This document shows, one piece after another, positions 8,083-16,132 of a DNA stretch of 64,000 nucleotides. Position 1 is the first letter of the stretch; every line of letters begins with the position of its first letter. The stretch is from an uncultured Oceanospirillales bacterium. GTDB taxonomy: Bacteria > Pseudomonadota > Gammaproteobacteria > Xanthomonadales > SZUA-36. Below the pieces are notes generated by a model, which was given only the letters and a program-made list of their open reading frames with translations, searched no databases and was not told the origin of the DNA. The translations under genes and the position numbers were made by a program. Location of the stretch: the NCBI GenBank assembly GCA_913055655.1, contig CAJXKA010000002.1:124001-188000 (forward strand), in the 5' to 3' direction.

Positions 8083-9420
8083 TTAGAGGATGTAGCGGCT
8101 GAGGTCCTCGTTGCCGGCCAGCGCTTCCAGGTGTTCGTCCACGTAAGCGGCGTCCAGCACGATCTTCTCACCGGACCGGTCGGGCGCTTCGTAGGAAATG
8201 ACGTCCAGCAGCCGTTCCATGATCGTGTGCAATCGCCGGGCGCCGATGTTCTCGGTGGTTTCGTTCACCCGGAAGGCGATCTCCGCGATGCGCCGGACGG
8301 CGTCATCCGAGAATTCGAGGTCGACGCCCTCGGTATCCATCAACGCGCTGTACTGCTGCGTCAGCGACGCGTGCGGCTCGGTCAGGATGCGAGTGAAATC
8401 GTCGGCATCCAGCGCCCGAAGCTCGACCCGGATCGGCAGGCGACCCTGTAGCTCTGGAATCAGGTCGGAGGGCTTGGCGAGGTGGAAGGCGCCGGAAGCG
8501 ATGAACAGCATGTGGTCGGTCTTGATCATGCCGTAACGGGTGGACACCGTGCAGCCTTCGACCAGCGGCAGCAGGTCACGCTGCACGCCTTCGCGGGAAA
8601 CATCGGCGCCGGCGTATTCAGACCGCTTCGCCACCTTGTCCAGCTCGTCGATAAAGACGATACCGTTCTGCTCGGCGTTGTCCAGCGCCTGCTGCTTGAT
8701 CTCTTCGTCGTTGACCAGCCGACCCGATTCCTCCTCGATCAGCAACGGCATCGCGTCGGCGATTTTCATCTTGCGCGACTGCTTTTTCTGGTTGCCCATC
8801 GACTGGAACATGTTTTGCAGCTGGCTGGCCATTTCCTCCATGCCCGGCGGCGTCATGATCTCGACGCCCAGCTGGGCGGAGACCTCGAACTCGATTTCCT
8901 TGTCGTCCAGCTCGCCGTCCACCAGCTTGCGGTGGAATTTCTGCCGCGTGGCGGTATCGGATTCGGTCGCTTCCTGCGGTTCATTGGCGAAACCCACGCC
9001 CTGGCGTTTCGGCAGCAGAATATCCAGGATGCGCTCGCGCGCGGCATCCTCGGCCCGGGACTGCACCCGTGCCACGGCCTGCTCGCGCGTCATCTTGTAG
9101 GACATGTCGACCAGGTCGCGGATGATGGCTTCCACGTCCTTGCCCACGTAGCCCACCTCGGTGAACTTGGTGGCCTCGACCTTGATGAACGGCGCGTTCG
9201 CCAGCTGCGCCAGCCGGCGCGCGATCTCGGTCTTGCCGACGCCGGTCGGGCCGATCATCAGGATATTCTTTGGGGTGATTTCGTTGCGCAGCGATTCGTC
9301 CACCTGCATCCGCCGCCAGCGATTGCGCAGGGCAATGGCCACGGCGCGCTTGGCGTCCTGCTGGCTGATGATGTGGCGGTCCAGTTCCTGGACGATTTCA
9401 CGGGGCGTCATCTGGGACAT
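8083..9420 (-). CDS. hslU: HslU, ATPase subunit of the HslUV protease
   Basis: A 445-residue AAA+ unfoldase that feeds substrates to HslV. Walker A is [14 protein letters not shown] and Walker B is [13 protein letters not shown]. The pore loop GYVGKDVE region and the family C-terminus EDLSRYIL, which docks into HslV, are present. The I-domain spans roughly residues 110-240. I start the gene at [10 protein letters not shown] (9420), directly after hslV with a one-base gap. The open frame extends further upstream but lies inside hslV. Confidence 0.97.
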   Translation of the reverse strand: MSQMTPREIVQELDRHIISQQDAKRAVAIALRNRWRRMQVDESLRNEITPKNILMIGPTGVGKTEIARRLAQLANAPFIKVEATKFTEVGYVGKDVEAIIRDLVDMSYKMTREQAVARVQSRAEDAARERILDILLPKRQGVGFANEPQEATESDTATRQKFHRKLVDGELDDKEIEFEVSAQLGVEIMTPPGMEEMASQLQNMFQSMGNQKKQSRKMKIADAMPLLIEEESGRLVNDEEIKQQALDNAEQNGIVFIDELDKVAKRSEYAGADVSREGVQRDLLPLVEGCTVSTRYGMIKTDHMLFIASGAFHLAKPSDLIPELQGRLPIRVELRALDADDFTRILTEPHASLTQQYSALMDTEGVDLEFSDDAVRRIAEIAFRVNETTENIGARRLHTIMERLLDVISYEAPDRSGEKIVLDAAYVDEHLEALAGNEDLSRYIL

Positions 9421-9421
9421 G

Positions 9422-9964
9422 TCAGTCGGTCTCCAGCGTCTCGATGATGATGTTGTCGTTGGTGTAAATGCAGATATCGGCCGCAATCCCGAGCGAGCGG
9501 CGTACGATGGCTTCCGCGCCCAGTTCGGTCTCGGCCAGCAGCGCCATGGCCGCCGACTGCGCGAACGGCCCACCGGAACCGATGGCGATCAGGCCGTTCT
9601 CGGGCTCAATGACATCGCCATTGCCGGAGATCAGCAGCGAATCCTTCTTGTCCGCGATGGCCAGCAGGGCTTCCAGTCGGCGAAGCGCCCGGTCGGTGCG
9701 CCAGTCTTTCGCCATCTCCACGGCGGCCCGCACGAGGTGGCCGGAATGCTTCTCCAGCTTGCCCTCGAAACGCTCGAACAGCGTGAACGCGTCCGCGGTG
9801 GCGCCGGCGAACCCGGCCAGCACCTGGCCCTTGTACAGCCGCCGCACCTTGCGCGCGTTGTGTTTCATGACGGTATTGCCCAGCGTCACCTGGCCGTCGC
9901 CGCCCATGACCACGGTATCCCCGCGCCGGACGGAGCAAATGGTCGTGCCCCGGTACTGTTCCAC
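9422..9964 (-). CDS. hslV: HslV, proteolytic subunit of the HslUV protease
   Basis: A 180-residue proteasome-type beta-like peptidase. The short propeptide MEQYRG precedes the catalytic Thr-Thr of TTICSVRRG, and GGDGQVTLG and [10 protein letters not shown] are typical of the family. It forms a dodecamer that degrades substrates unfolded by HslU. The start codon is GTG. Expression is heat-shock controlled in other proteobacteria, but I could not identify a convincing sigma32 promoter here. Its upstream region holds a large palindrome and an octamer array. Confidence 0.96.
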   Translation of the reverse strand: MEQYRGTTICSVRRGDTVVMGGDGQVTLGNTVMKHNARKVRRLYKGQVLAGFAGATADAFTLFERFEGKLEKHSGHLVRAAVEMAKDWRTDRALRRLEALLAIADKKDSLLISGNGDVIEPENGLIAIGSGGPFAQSAAMALLAETELGAEAIVRRSLGIAADICIYTNDNIIIETLETD

Positions 9965-10039
9965 GATTGCGTCTCCGCTTGTCTTCCGTGAGGGAATAGA
10001 TGGGGCGGGTACGTCTCCAACGCAAGGTCATCGCCGGGG

Positions 10040-10147
10040 GCGGGGTCGGGTTGTCCATGCCCCGGACACGCTGTGAATACATCCCTGTACGCTCATCGGC
10101 GGCATCCCTGCCGCCGAGGGTCCGGGGTATGGACAACCCGACCCCGC
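10040..10147. repeat. Cloverleaf palindromic element, copy A
   Basis: The left arm 10040-10066 pairs with the right arm 10121-10147 over 27 bp with one G/T mismatch. The 54-base interior contains TACA-TCCC-TGTA and an 8-bp hairpin CGGCGGCA-TCCC-TGCCGCCG at 10097-10116. Copy B (39.35 kb) has the same plan with a compensated change in the outer stem (GTCCAT/ATGGAC here, GTCTAT/ATAGAC there). It fills the 364-base divergent region between hslV and the next gene together with octamer array 2. Confidence 0.93.
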
Positions 10148-10156
10148 CGCGAGACG

Positions 10157-10252
10157 CTTTTCCGTCTCACCGTCTCACCGTCTCACCGTCTCACCGTCTC
10201 ACCGTCTCACCGTCTCACCGTCTCACCGTCTCACCGTCTCACCGATTCCCCG
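10157..10252 (-). repeat. Octamer tandem array 2 (10 exact TCTCACCG units)
   Basis: Ten perfect TCTCACCG units (10165-10244) are flanked by a degenerate CTTTTCCG unit and a closing ATTCCCCG unit. It follows cloverleaf copy A at a distance of 9 bases, the same arrangement as at 39.4 kb. Unlike most other arrays here it does not touch a stop codon; it lies upstream of both flanking genes. Confidence 0.95.
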
Positions 10253-10328
10253 GCCTGACTCACGGCACTGTGGTGCGGGAGCCGCCTGGTCTATAGTTTC
10301 CGCTGGAGCGCAGTTGGGAAGGGGGAGC

Positions 10329-10901
10329 ATGGTGGATTTCATGGGTGAAGTGTTCAGGGCAATCCTGATTTTGGGGTTGCCTGTCGCGGTGTTGACGTTC
10401 GTGGTCGTGGGCTGGGGCGTTCGTGGCGGCCGGTTTGATGGCCTGGAAGAAATTGGCGGCCTGGACAAGCAGATCGAGGCCCTGGACAAGCAGCGCAAGC
10501 AGGCGAAGAAGGACGGCGAGAAGCTGCCAGGGGAAAAAGGGCTTCACGGCAAGTGGGCGAAGATGGGTGGAGGTTTCTATGGCATGGTCGCGCTGTATAC
10601 CTGGTTAAGGATCGAGTGGGATGAAGCGCTCGATTTCATGGTGGCCCTCAAGGCCCTTTTCAGTTTTGACATCGGCGCGCTCATCCAGGCCGCCATCAGC
10701 TTCTTTATCGAGTCCATCATGAACTTCGTTGCCGCTGTCACCTGGCCGGTGTACTGGGTGTCAAACTCCAATACCGCGCACTTGTGGATATGGTTCCTGG
10801 TGGGATGGGGCGGCTACTGGGCGGGCCTCAAAGTGATCGGTTATGGCATGGCGTCCGGCTGGCCTTTTCTTGATCAGCAGCAAGATTCTGGTGAGGAGTA
10901 A
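10329..10901 (+). CDS. Uncharacterised membrane protein
   Basis: I do not recognise this 190-residue protein. It has an N-terminal membrane segment (AILILGLPVAVLTFVVVGW), then a Lys/Glu-rich cytoplasmic-looking stretch (LDKQIEALDKQRKQAKKDGE), then two or three further hydrophobic segments around residues 80-130 and 150-170, with many Trp and Gly (WIWFLVGWGGYWAG). A GGGGGAG sequence lies directly before the ATG at 10329. It is convergent with xerC and no operon partner is visible. The TAA stop is the first triplet of a TAAGCGG heptamer array. Confidence 0.7.
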   Translation: MVDFMGEVFRAILILGLPVAVLTFVVVGWGVRGGRFDGLEEIGGLDKQIEALDKQRKQAKKDGEKLPGEKGLHGKWAKMGGGFYGMVALYTWLRIEWDEALDFMVALKALFSFDIGALIQAAISFFIESIMNFVAAVTWPVYWVSNSNTAHLWIWFLVGWGGYWAGLKVIGYGMASGWPFLDQQQDSGEE

Positions 10902-11031
10902 GCGGTAAGCGGTAAGCGGTAAGCGGTAAGTAGTAAGCAGTAAGCAGTAGAAAGTAAGTGCGCTGGCTTATGGCGTGATTGCGAAAATCCTGCTCACTGC
11001 TCACTGCTCACTGCTTACCGCTCACCGCTTC
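10899..11031. repeat. Inverted heptamer arrays joining two convergent stop codons
   Basis: From the TAA stop of the membrane protein run four TAAGCGG, one TAAGTAG and two TAAGCAG units (10899-10947). In the opposite orientation, from the TGA stop of xerC, run TGAGCGG, TAAGCAG and three TGAGCAG units (11024 down to 10990 on the minus strand). The two arms can pair into a long stem with a roughly 42-base spacer, which would act as a bidirectional terminator. Both arms change from GCGG next to the gene to GCAG further out. Confidence 0.9.
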
Positions 11032-11918
11032 TTCTTCGCGCGTGGATGGGACTTGTCGTACACCTCCGCCAGGTGCTGGAAATCCAGGTGCGTGTAGATC
11101 TGTGTCGTCGAAATGTCGGCGTGGCCGAGCATCTCCTGCACGGCGCGCAGGTCGCCGGATGATTCCAGCACGTGGCTGGCGAAGCTGTGACGCAGCAGGT
11201 GGGGGTGGACATGCCGGGGCAGGCCCTGGTGTCGGGCCCAGTGGCGAATCCGGGCCTGGATGTTTCTGACCGAGATCGGGTGGCCCTGCTGGCTGACGAA
11301 CACGTGGGGTTCGTTGAAGTCGGCGAGTTCCGCGCGAGCCTTGCGCCACTCCAACAGCGCTTCCGATGCTTTCCGGCCCAGGGGCACCATGCGCTGCCGG
11401 TTGCCCTTGCCGGTGACGGTCACCTGGCCCGAGGACATGTCCAGACGCTCCCAGGTCAGCCCGGCCAGTTCGGACAGGCGCAGGCCAGAGGAATAGAACA
11501 GCTCCATCATAGCCTTGTCGCGAATGGCAATGGGTGTGTCCGCGGGGAACGCCAGCAAGGTGTCGATGGCTTCCGGGTCCAGGGTTTCCGGCAGTTTGCG
11601 CGGTGATTTTGGTGCGCGGACGCCGGTCGCCGGGTTGATCTCGACGCGGCCCTCGCGCAACAGGTAGCGATAGAACGTGCGAATGGATGACAGCAGGCGC
11701 TGGATGGATCGCCCGCCCAGGCCCTGGCGGTGGCGGCGGGCGACAAACGCACGGACATCATGCTCGGTGATCCGCCGCGGGTCCTTATGGTCGGCGTCAG
11801 CCATGCCGGAAACGAAGGCGTTGAGGTCGCGCTGGTAGGCTTCGACGGTGCGGGGGGAGAGGCCCCGTTCGCTGGCGAGGTGTTCGATGAAAAGCCGGAC
11901 GTCGGCGTCCAGGCTCAT
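11022..11918 (-). CDS. xerC: XerC tyrosine recombinase
   Basis: A 298-residue site-specific tyrosine recombinase that resolves chromosome dimers at dif together with XerD. The N-terminal SAM-like core-binding domain (EHLASERGLSPRTVEAYQRD) is followed by the catalytic domain, with Arg in SSGLRLSELAGL, the HLLRHSFASHVLE box and the catalytic Tyr in STTQIYTHLDFQHLAEVYD. The order lptM-dapF-DUF484-xerC is the conserved xerC setting in gammaproteobacteria, which separates it from XerD. I start at MSLDADVRLF (11918), 4 bases after DUF484 ends. Confidence 0.95.
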   Translation of the reverse strand: MSLDADVRLFIEHLASERGLSPRTVEAYQRDLNAFVSGMADADHKDPRRITEHDVRAFVARRHRQGLGGRSIQRLLSSIRTFYRYLLREGRVEINPATGVRAPKSPRKLPETLDPEAIDTLLAFPADTPIAIRDKAMMELFYSSGLRLSELAGLTWERLDMSSGQVTVTGKGNRQRMVPLGRKASEALLEWRKARAELADFNEPHVFVSQQGHPISVRNIQARIRHWARHQGLPRHVHPHLLRHSFASHVLESSGDLRAVQEMLGHADISTTQIYTHLDFQHLAEVYDKSHPRAKKKR

Positions 11919-11922
11919 GGCA

Positions 11923-12612
11923 TCAGGCGCTGCGCCGTTGCTGCTCCGGCTCGTCCATGGCCAGCTTGCGCACGATGACACGCGCCAGCAGGTCCAGGAA
12001 CAGGGTGCCCATGCCGGGGTAGAACCGCGCCGGGTCGCTGCTGCCGATGGCCATCAGGCCGGCGTCGCCCAGTGGCACCAGGGCCGAGGACTGTACCCAC
12101 TGCGCGCGGCTGCGGAACAGGAATTCCAGCTTGGTGCGATTCAGGCGGCCGCAGACGGTCTTGCCTTTCTCCAGGTGGCCGGCAAACGGTTTGAGTTCCG
12201 GGTCGTCGCGGTCGACATTGAACAGCGGCGTGTTTTCGGCGGTGTCGATGTCGCGGCCGAACAGCGAGATGTTGAGGATATCCGCGTCGAACTCTTCCAG
12301 CAGTACTTCGGCCAGCCGGTCGAAAAAGGCGCCGGTATCGTCGACCAGGATCAGGTCCAGGGTCAGGCCGTGCAGCCGGTCCATCAATGCCTCGTTATCG
12401 GTGGCGACACGGATGAGCTGGTTGAGCTGGCGCGTGAGCTTGCGGTTCTGGTCGCGCAGCAGGTTGACCTGCTTTTCGATCAGCGAGACGGCCTCGCCGC
12501 TGTCGTGGGGCAGCTGCATTTCGGCCAGCAGTTCCGGGTGGTCCACCAGGAAACCGGGGTTGTCCTGCAGGAATTTCGCGACGGCGTTGTCGTCCAGCGG
12601 GGTGTCGGTCAT
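11923..12612 (-). CDS. DUF484 family protein
   Basis: A 229-residue DUF484 protein with the typical opening (AVAKFLQDNPGFLVDHPELL), a central coiled coil (EKQVNLLRDQNRKLTRQLNQ) and a C-terminal GAF-like region. The molecular role is not established. Its strict placement between dapF and xerC suggests cotranscription with recombination and cell-wall genes rather than a defined task. Its ATG overlaps the dapF stop (ATGA). Confidence 0.92.
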   Translation of the reverse strand: MTDTPLDDNAVAKFLQDNPGFLVDHPELLAEMQLPHDSGEAVSLIEKQVNLLRDQNRKLTRQLNQLIRVATDNEALMDRLHGLTLDLILVDDTGAFFDRLAEVLLEEFDADILNISLFGRDIDTAENTPLFNVDRDDPELKPFAGHLEKGKTVCGRLNRTKLEFLFRSRAQWVQSSALVPLGDAGLMAIGSSDPARFYPGMGTLFLDLLARVIVRKLAMDEPEQQRRSA

Positions 12613-13436
12613 TCAATCGTCCCTTCGAATACGTAGGCGGCCGGGCCGGTCATTTCGATGGCGCCGGTGTCCGCGTGCCGCCCTATTATAAGCGTACCGC
12701 CGGACTGCACCACTTCGACGGTGTCGCCGACTTGGCCGGCGCGCTGCAGCACCGCGACGGCCGCGCAGGCGCCGGAGCCGCAGGCGGCGGTTTCGGCCGC
12801 GCCGCGTTCGAACACGCGCAACCGGATTCGCCCTTCGTCGACCACCTCCGCGAACCCGACGTTGCAGCCTTCGGGAAAGGCGGGGTGATGACTGATGGCC
12901 GGGCCCAGCAGCGCCACCGGCGCCGTGGCCACATGGTCGACGCGGAAGACGGCGTGTGGGTTGCCCATCGAGACTGCACCGAAGCGGTGGTCTGAGCCGT
13001 CAACCTGCAGGTGGTATTCGCCGTCTGCAGGTGACAGGGATGTCGGCACCTGCGCAGGTTCGAACCTGGGCAGGCCCATGTCCACGCTGACCTGGCCGGG
13101 GGCCACGCAGGTCATGCGGATGGTGTCCACCGGGCCGATAACGTTGAACGGCTGGTCACCGGCATCACCGCGGCGGCGCAGGTATTCGCCGATGCAGCGC
13201 ATGCCGTTGCCGCACTGCTCGGCCCGGCTGCCGTCGCTGTTCCAGATTTCGATGCGCGCCAGTGCACCGGCGCTGTCGGCGGGCTGGAGCACCAGCAACT
13301 GGTCGAAGCCCACGCCCCGGTGACGATCCGCAATCATGCGCACACGCTCCTCCCCCAGGTCGAACGACTGCTCGCGCAGGTCCAGCAGCACGAAATCGTT
13401 GCCGTTGCCATGCATCTTGTGGAAGACCGTACTCAA
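12609..13436 (-). CDS. dapF: DapF, diaminopimelate epimerase
   Basis: A 275-residue enzyme that interconverts LL- and meso-diaminopimelate for lysine and peptidoglycan synthesis. The two catalytic cysteines are in EQCGNGMRCIGEY and AACGSGACAAV, and the N-terminal KMHGNGNDFVLLD is diagnostic. The start is TTG (MSTVFHKMHG), overlapping the lptM stop; no ATG fits the family N-terminus. Confidence 0.96.
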   Translation of the reverse strand: MSTVFHKMHGNGNDFVLLDLREQSFDLGEERVRMIADRHRGVGFDQLLVLQPADSAGALARIEIWNSDGSRAEQCGNGMRCIGEYLRRRGDAGDQPFNVIGPVDTIRMTCVAPGQVSVDMGLPRFEPAQVPTSLSPADGEYHLQVDGSDHRFGAVSMGNPHAVFRVDHVATAPVALLGPAISHHPAFPEGCNVGFAEVVDEGRIRLRVFERGAAETAACGSGACAAVAVLQRAGQVGDTVEVVQSGGTLIIGRHADTGAIEMTGPAAYVFEGTIE

Positions 13437-13633
13437 AGGTCGTCGTCTTCGTCGCCGTCGCCCTGGTCATCCGGGCCGGTCGCCACGTCGCTGTCGTCAC
13501 CCGGCGCCACGGGCGCGCCTTCGGGACGAGGTTCGTCCTCAGGCAGGAACAATGCGCCCTTGTTGCCGCAGCCGGCGGCGAGCAGGGCGAACGCAAGGCA
13601 AGTGACAAGCAGTCTGGTGGAGCTTACGCGCAT
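13433..13633 (-). CDS. lptM: LptM-like small lipoprotein (YifL family)
   Basis: A 66-residue protein with a signal peptide and lipobox ending LLAAGCGNKGALFLPED; the acylated Cys is in AAGC and the following GNKGxLxLP is the LptM/YifL signature. In E. coli LptM helps mature the LptD/E lipopolysaccharide translocon in the outer membrane. The acidic, low-complexity tail is longer than in E. coli. It lies immediately upstream of dapF, its conserved neighbour. I start at MRVSSTRLLV; MTFQP at 13648 is an alternative. Confidence 0.85.
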   Translation of the reverse strand: MRVSSTRLLVTCLAFALLAAGCGNKGALFLPEDEPRPEGAPVAPGDDSDVATGPDDQGDGDEDDDL

Positions 13634-13681
13634 GGGCTGAAACGTCATTTCCAGTGGGTCCGGACTGGTAGACTATACGCC

Positions 13682-14395
13682 ATGAATACGGGTACTTCAG
13701 CCACCGGGGGAGCGGCCCCGGAAACGCAGGTGGACCTGCCGGAAACGGTCGAGGTTCTTTCCGGTGCCGAGCCGACGCACAGTGTCATCTGGCTGCATGG
13801 CCTTGGCGCCGACGGCCACGATTTCGAACCCGTGGTGCCCCAGCTGGGGATGGGCGGCGGCCCGCCCACGCGCTTCGTTTTCCCGCACGCGCCGGTACGG
13901 CCGGTGACACTCAACGGCGGCATGCCGATGCGCGCCTGGTACGACATTGTCAGTATTTCCGCCAGCCGGGACCTGGACATGGCGGGAATCGAACATTCGC
14001 GAAAACTGGTGAATGCCCTGATCGCGCAAGAAGTCGCCCGTGGCGTTCCCGCCGAGAGAATCGTCCTGGCCGGTTTTTCGCAGGGTGGGGCGATGGCGCT
14101 GCACTCGGGCCTTCGCTACCCCGAACGACTGGCCGGCATCATGTCATTGTCCGCCTACCTGCTCGCGCCGGACCGGCTGGCCGCGGAGCGCTCCGCGGCG
14201 AATACCGGGACGCCCGTGTTTGTGGCCCACGGCCGCATGGACCCGGTGGTGCCGTTTGCGGCCGGAGACGCCACGGCGAAGCAATTGACCGCGCTGGGGT
14301 GCCCGGTGGAATGGCACGAGTACCCGATTCCACACTCGGTTTCGATGGATGAGCTGGTGGACATCGGCCACTGGCTGAGGAAATGCCTGGCTTGA
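13682..14395 (+). CDS. Carboxylesterase / acyl-protein thioesterase-like hydrolase
   Basis: A 237-residue alpha/beta hydrolase of the phospholipase/carboxylesterase family (Pseudomonas EstB/CarbE type). HGLGADGHDFEPVVPQL forms the oxyanion loop, the nucleophile is in LAGFSQGGAMAL (GFSQGG), the Asp is in AHGRMDPVVPF and the His in YPIPHSVSMDE. It hydrolyses short to medium acyl esters; the true substrate is unknown. The ATG at 13682 fits the family. It overlaps algZ by 13 bases, so it may lead the algZR-hem transcription unit. Confidence 0.9.
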   Translation: MNTGTSATGGAAPETQVDLPETVEVLSGAEPTHSVIWLHGLGADGHDFEPVVPQLGMGGGPPTRFVFPHAPVRPVTLNGGMPMRAWYDIVSISASRDLDMAGIEHSRKLVNALIAQEVARGVPAERIVLAGFSQGGAMALHSGLRYPERLAGIMSLSAYLLAPDRLAAERSAANTGTPVFVAHGRMDPVVPFAAGDATAKQLTALGCPVEWHEYPIPHSVSMDELVDIGHWLRKCLA

Positions 14396-15435
14396 ACGAA
14401 GACGCCCACGATGCGGCCCGTGTCGTCCTGCCACCCAGCTTCTGTCACTGGCGGGCGCTGACCGGCGTTGCCGCCGTGGCGCTGCTGGCGACATCGCTGG
14501 TGTTGCTGGGCAGGCTGGACGTGCTGGCACCCGGGCGGGTTCTGCCGGTGCTGGCCTACGGGGTGGCCATGGGGGTGTTCTGTGCGTTGGCGGTCTGCGT
14601 GTGCCGGGCGTTGCTGGCGCGAATGTCCACGCGCGGCGCCTGGGTGACGGGGTGGGTCGTGGTGGTGATCGCTTCACTGGCGCTGAGCTATGGCGTCGGC
14701 GTGGTGGGCAGCGTCCACGGCGCTGGTCCCGGTCCGGAGGGCCTTGCCATGTTCATGTTGCAGAGCGTACTGGCCACCGCCATCGTGTCGATGGCGCTGT
14801 TGCGTTACCTGTTCATCCGCTCGCAATGGCGCGCCGAGATGGTTGCGCAGGCCGATGCGCGGGTACAGGCCCTGCAGGCCCGGATTCGCCCGCACTTCCT
14901 CTTCAACAGCCTGAACACCATTGCGAGCCTGATTCACGATGACCCGGAAAGTGCCGAACGCGCCACGGAGGACCTGGCCGACCTGTTTCACGGCAGCATG
15001 CGTCGCGCCGACCAGTCCATACCGCTGGGTGATGAGCTGGTGTTGGCGCGCAAATACATCGCCATGGAAAAACGCCGGCTCGGCGACCGCCTGTCGGTGA
15101 AATGGTCGGTTGACGGGCTGCCGGAAGGTGCCAGCGTGTTGCCGATGATCCTGCAGCCGTTGCTGGAAAACGCCGTGGGTCATGGTGTCGGGCCACGCCC
15201 GGAGGGTGGCGAAGTCCAGGTGTTCGGCCGCATCGAGGGCCAGAACCTGGTGATCACCATCAGCAATCCGGTGGGACCGCCGCGTGACCATACGGGTGCC
15301 GGCATGGCGTTACGCAACATCCGCTCCCGCCTGGCGTTGGCCCATGGCTCACGCGCAAGCCTGCTCACAAACCTCGACGGCGATCGTTTCTATGCCGTGC
15401 TCACGGTGCCCCATGTTGAAAGTTCTCGTCGTTGA
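14383..15435 (+). CDS. algZ: AlgZ/FimS-like sensor histidine kinase (LytS class)
   Basis: A 350-residue membrane histidine kinase. Four hydrophobic segments fill residues 25-150, followed by the His_kinase motif RIRPHFLFNSLNTIASL, typical of LytS/AlgZ kinases that lack an H-box-ATPase spacer. The N-box LQPLLENAVGHGV and a glycine-rich GAGMALRNIRSRL follow. The gene overlaps the algR-like regulator by 23 bases and lies upstream of hemC, as algZ-algR do in Pseudomonas. In Pseudomonas this pair controls alginate and type IV pili; targets here are unknown. Confidence 0.88.
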   Translation: MPGLNEDAHDAARVVLPPSFCHWRALTGVAAVALLATSLVLLGRLDVLAPGRVLPVLAYGVAMGVFCALAVCVCRALLARMSTRGAWVTGWVVVVIASLALSYGVGVVGSVHGAGPGPEGLAMFMLQSVLATAIVSMALLRYLFIRSQWRAEMVAQADARVQALQARIRPHFLFNSLNTIASLIHDDPESAERATEDLADLFHGSMRRADQSIPLGDELVLARKYIAMEKRRLGDRLSVKWSVDGLPEGASVLPMILQPLLENAVGHGVGPRPEGGEVQVFGRIEGQNLVITISNPVGPPRDHTGAGMALRNIRSRLALAHGSRASLLTNLDGDRFYAVLTVPHVESSRR

Positions 15436-16132
15436 CGATGAAAAACCGGCGCGCGCGCGACTGCGCCGAATGCTCGCGAAGGTTCCGGGCTGGCGGGTCG
15501 TGGGCGAGTCCGCTTCGGGTGATGATGCCCTGGCCGATATCCGCAGCCTGGGCCCGGACGCCGTGCTGCTGGACATTTCCATGCCCGGCCTGGATGGCAT
15601 GAGTCTTGCGCGAACGCTGGAAAAGCAGCCACATCCGCCGGTGGTGATTTTTTGCACGGCGTGGCCGGGCCAGGCGCTGGACGCGTTTGACAGTGGCGCC
15701 GTGGATTACCTGGTCAAGCCGGTGCGCGCCGAACGCCTGGCGGCCGCGCTCGACAAGGCCGCACGTTTCGTCCGTCGTGATCCGTCGCAAGAGGCGGTGA
15801 TTACCGCCACGTCCGGCCATCGAACCGAGGTCATCGAAATGGGCGCGGTCATCTGCCTGCTGGCCGAGGACAAATACACGACCGTGCATCATGAGGGTGG
15901 AAAATCGCTGATCAGCGATTCGCTGGTCGAACTGGAAAAGGCGTTTGGCGACCGTTTGCTGCGGGTCCATCGTGGCGCGCTGGTGGCGCGGGAGCGCATC
16001 CGCGGCCTTCAGCGCGGCGATGGCGGCGTCGTGTCCGTGCTGCTGGAAGGTTGCGATGAGCGACCCCAGATCAGCCGACGGTGCCTGCCCACCGTGCGTC
16101 GTGAAATCAAGAACAGGAAAGCCGCGACATGA
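15413..16132 (+). CDS. algR: AlgR-like LytTR response regulator
   Basis: A 239-residue response regulator. The receiver domain (residues 1-120) has the DD pair in VLVVDDEKPARARL, phospho-acceptor Asp in AVLLDISMPGLDG and the Lys of DYLVKPVRAER. The C-terminal LytTR DNA-binding domain includes AEDKYTTVHHEGGKSLISDSL-like and LLRVHRGALVARERI stretches. It is cognate to the overlapping kinase. Its stop overlaps the hemC ATG (ATGA), tying the regulator to haem synthesis in one transcription unit. Confidence 0.92.
   Translation: MLKVLVVDDEKPARARLRRMLAKVPGWRVVGESASGDDALADIRSLGPDAVLLDISMPGLDGMSLARTLEKQPHPPVVIFCTAWPGQALDAFDSGAVDYLVKPVRAERLAAALDKAARFVRRDPSQEAVITATSGHRTEVIEMGAVICLLAEDKYTTVHHEGGKSLISDSLVELEKAFGDRLLRVHRGALVARERIRGLQRGDGGVVSVLLEGCDERPQISRRCLPTVRREIKNRKAAT

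Noticed and set aside
8083..9573. Extended HslU start inside hslV
   Set aside because: The extra 51 residues are shadow of hsl[11 protein letters not shown] matches the HslU N-terminus.
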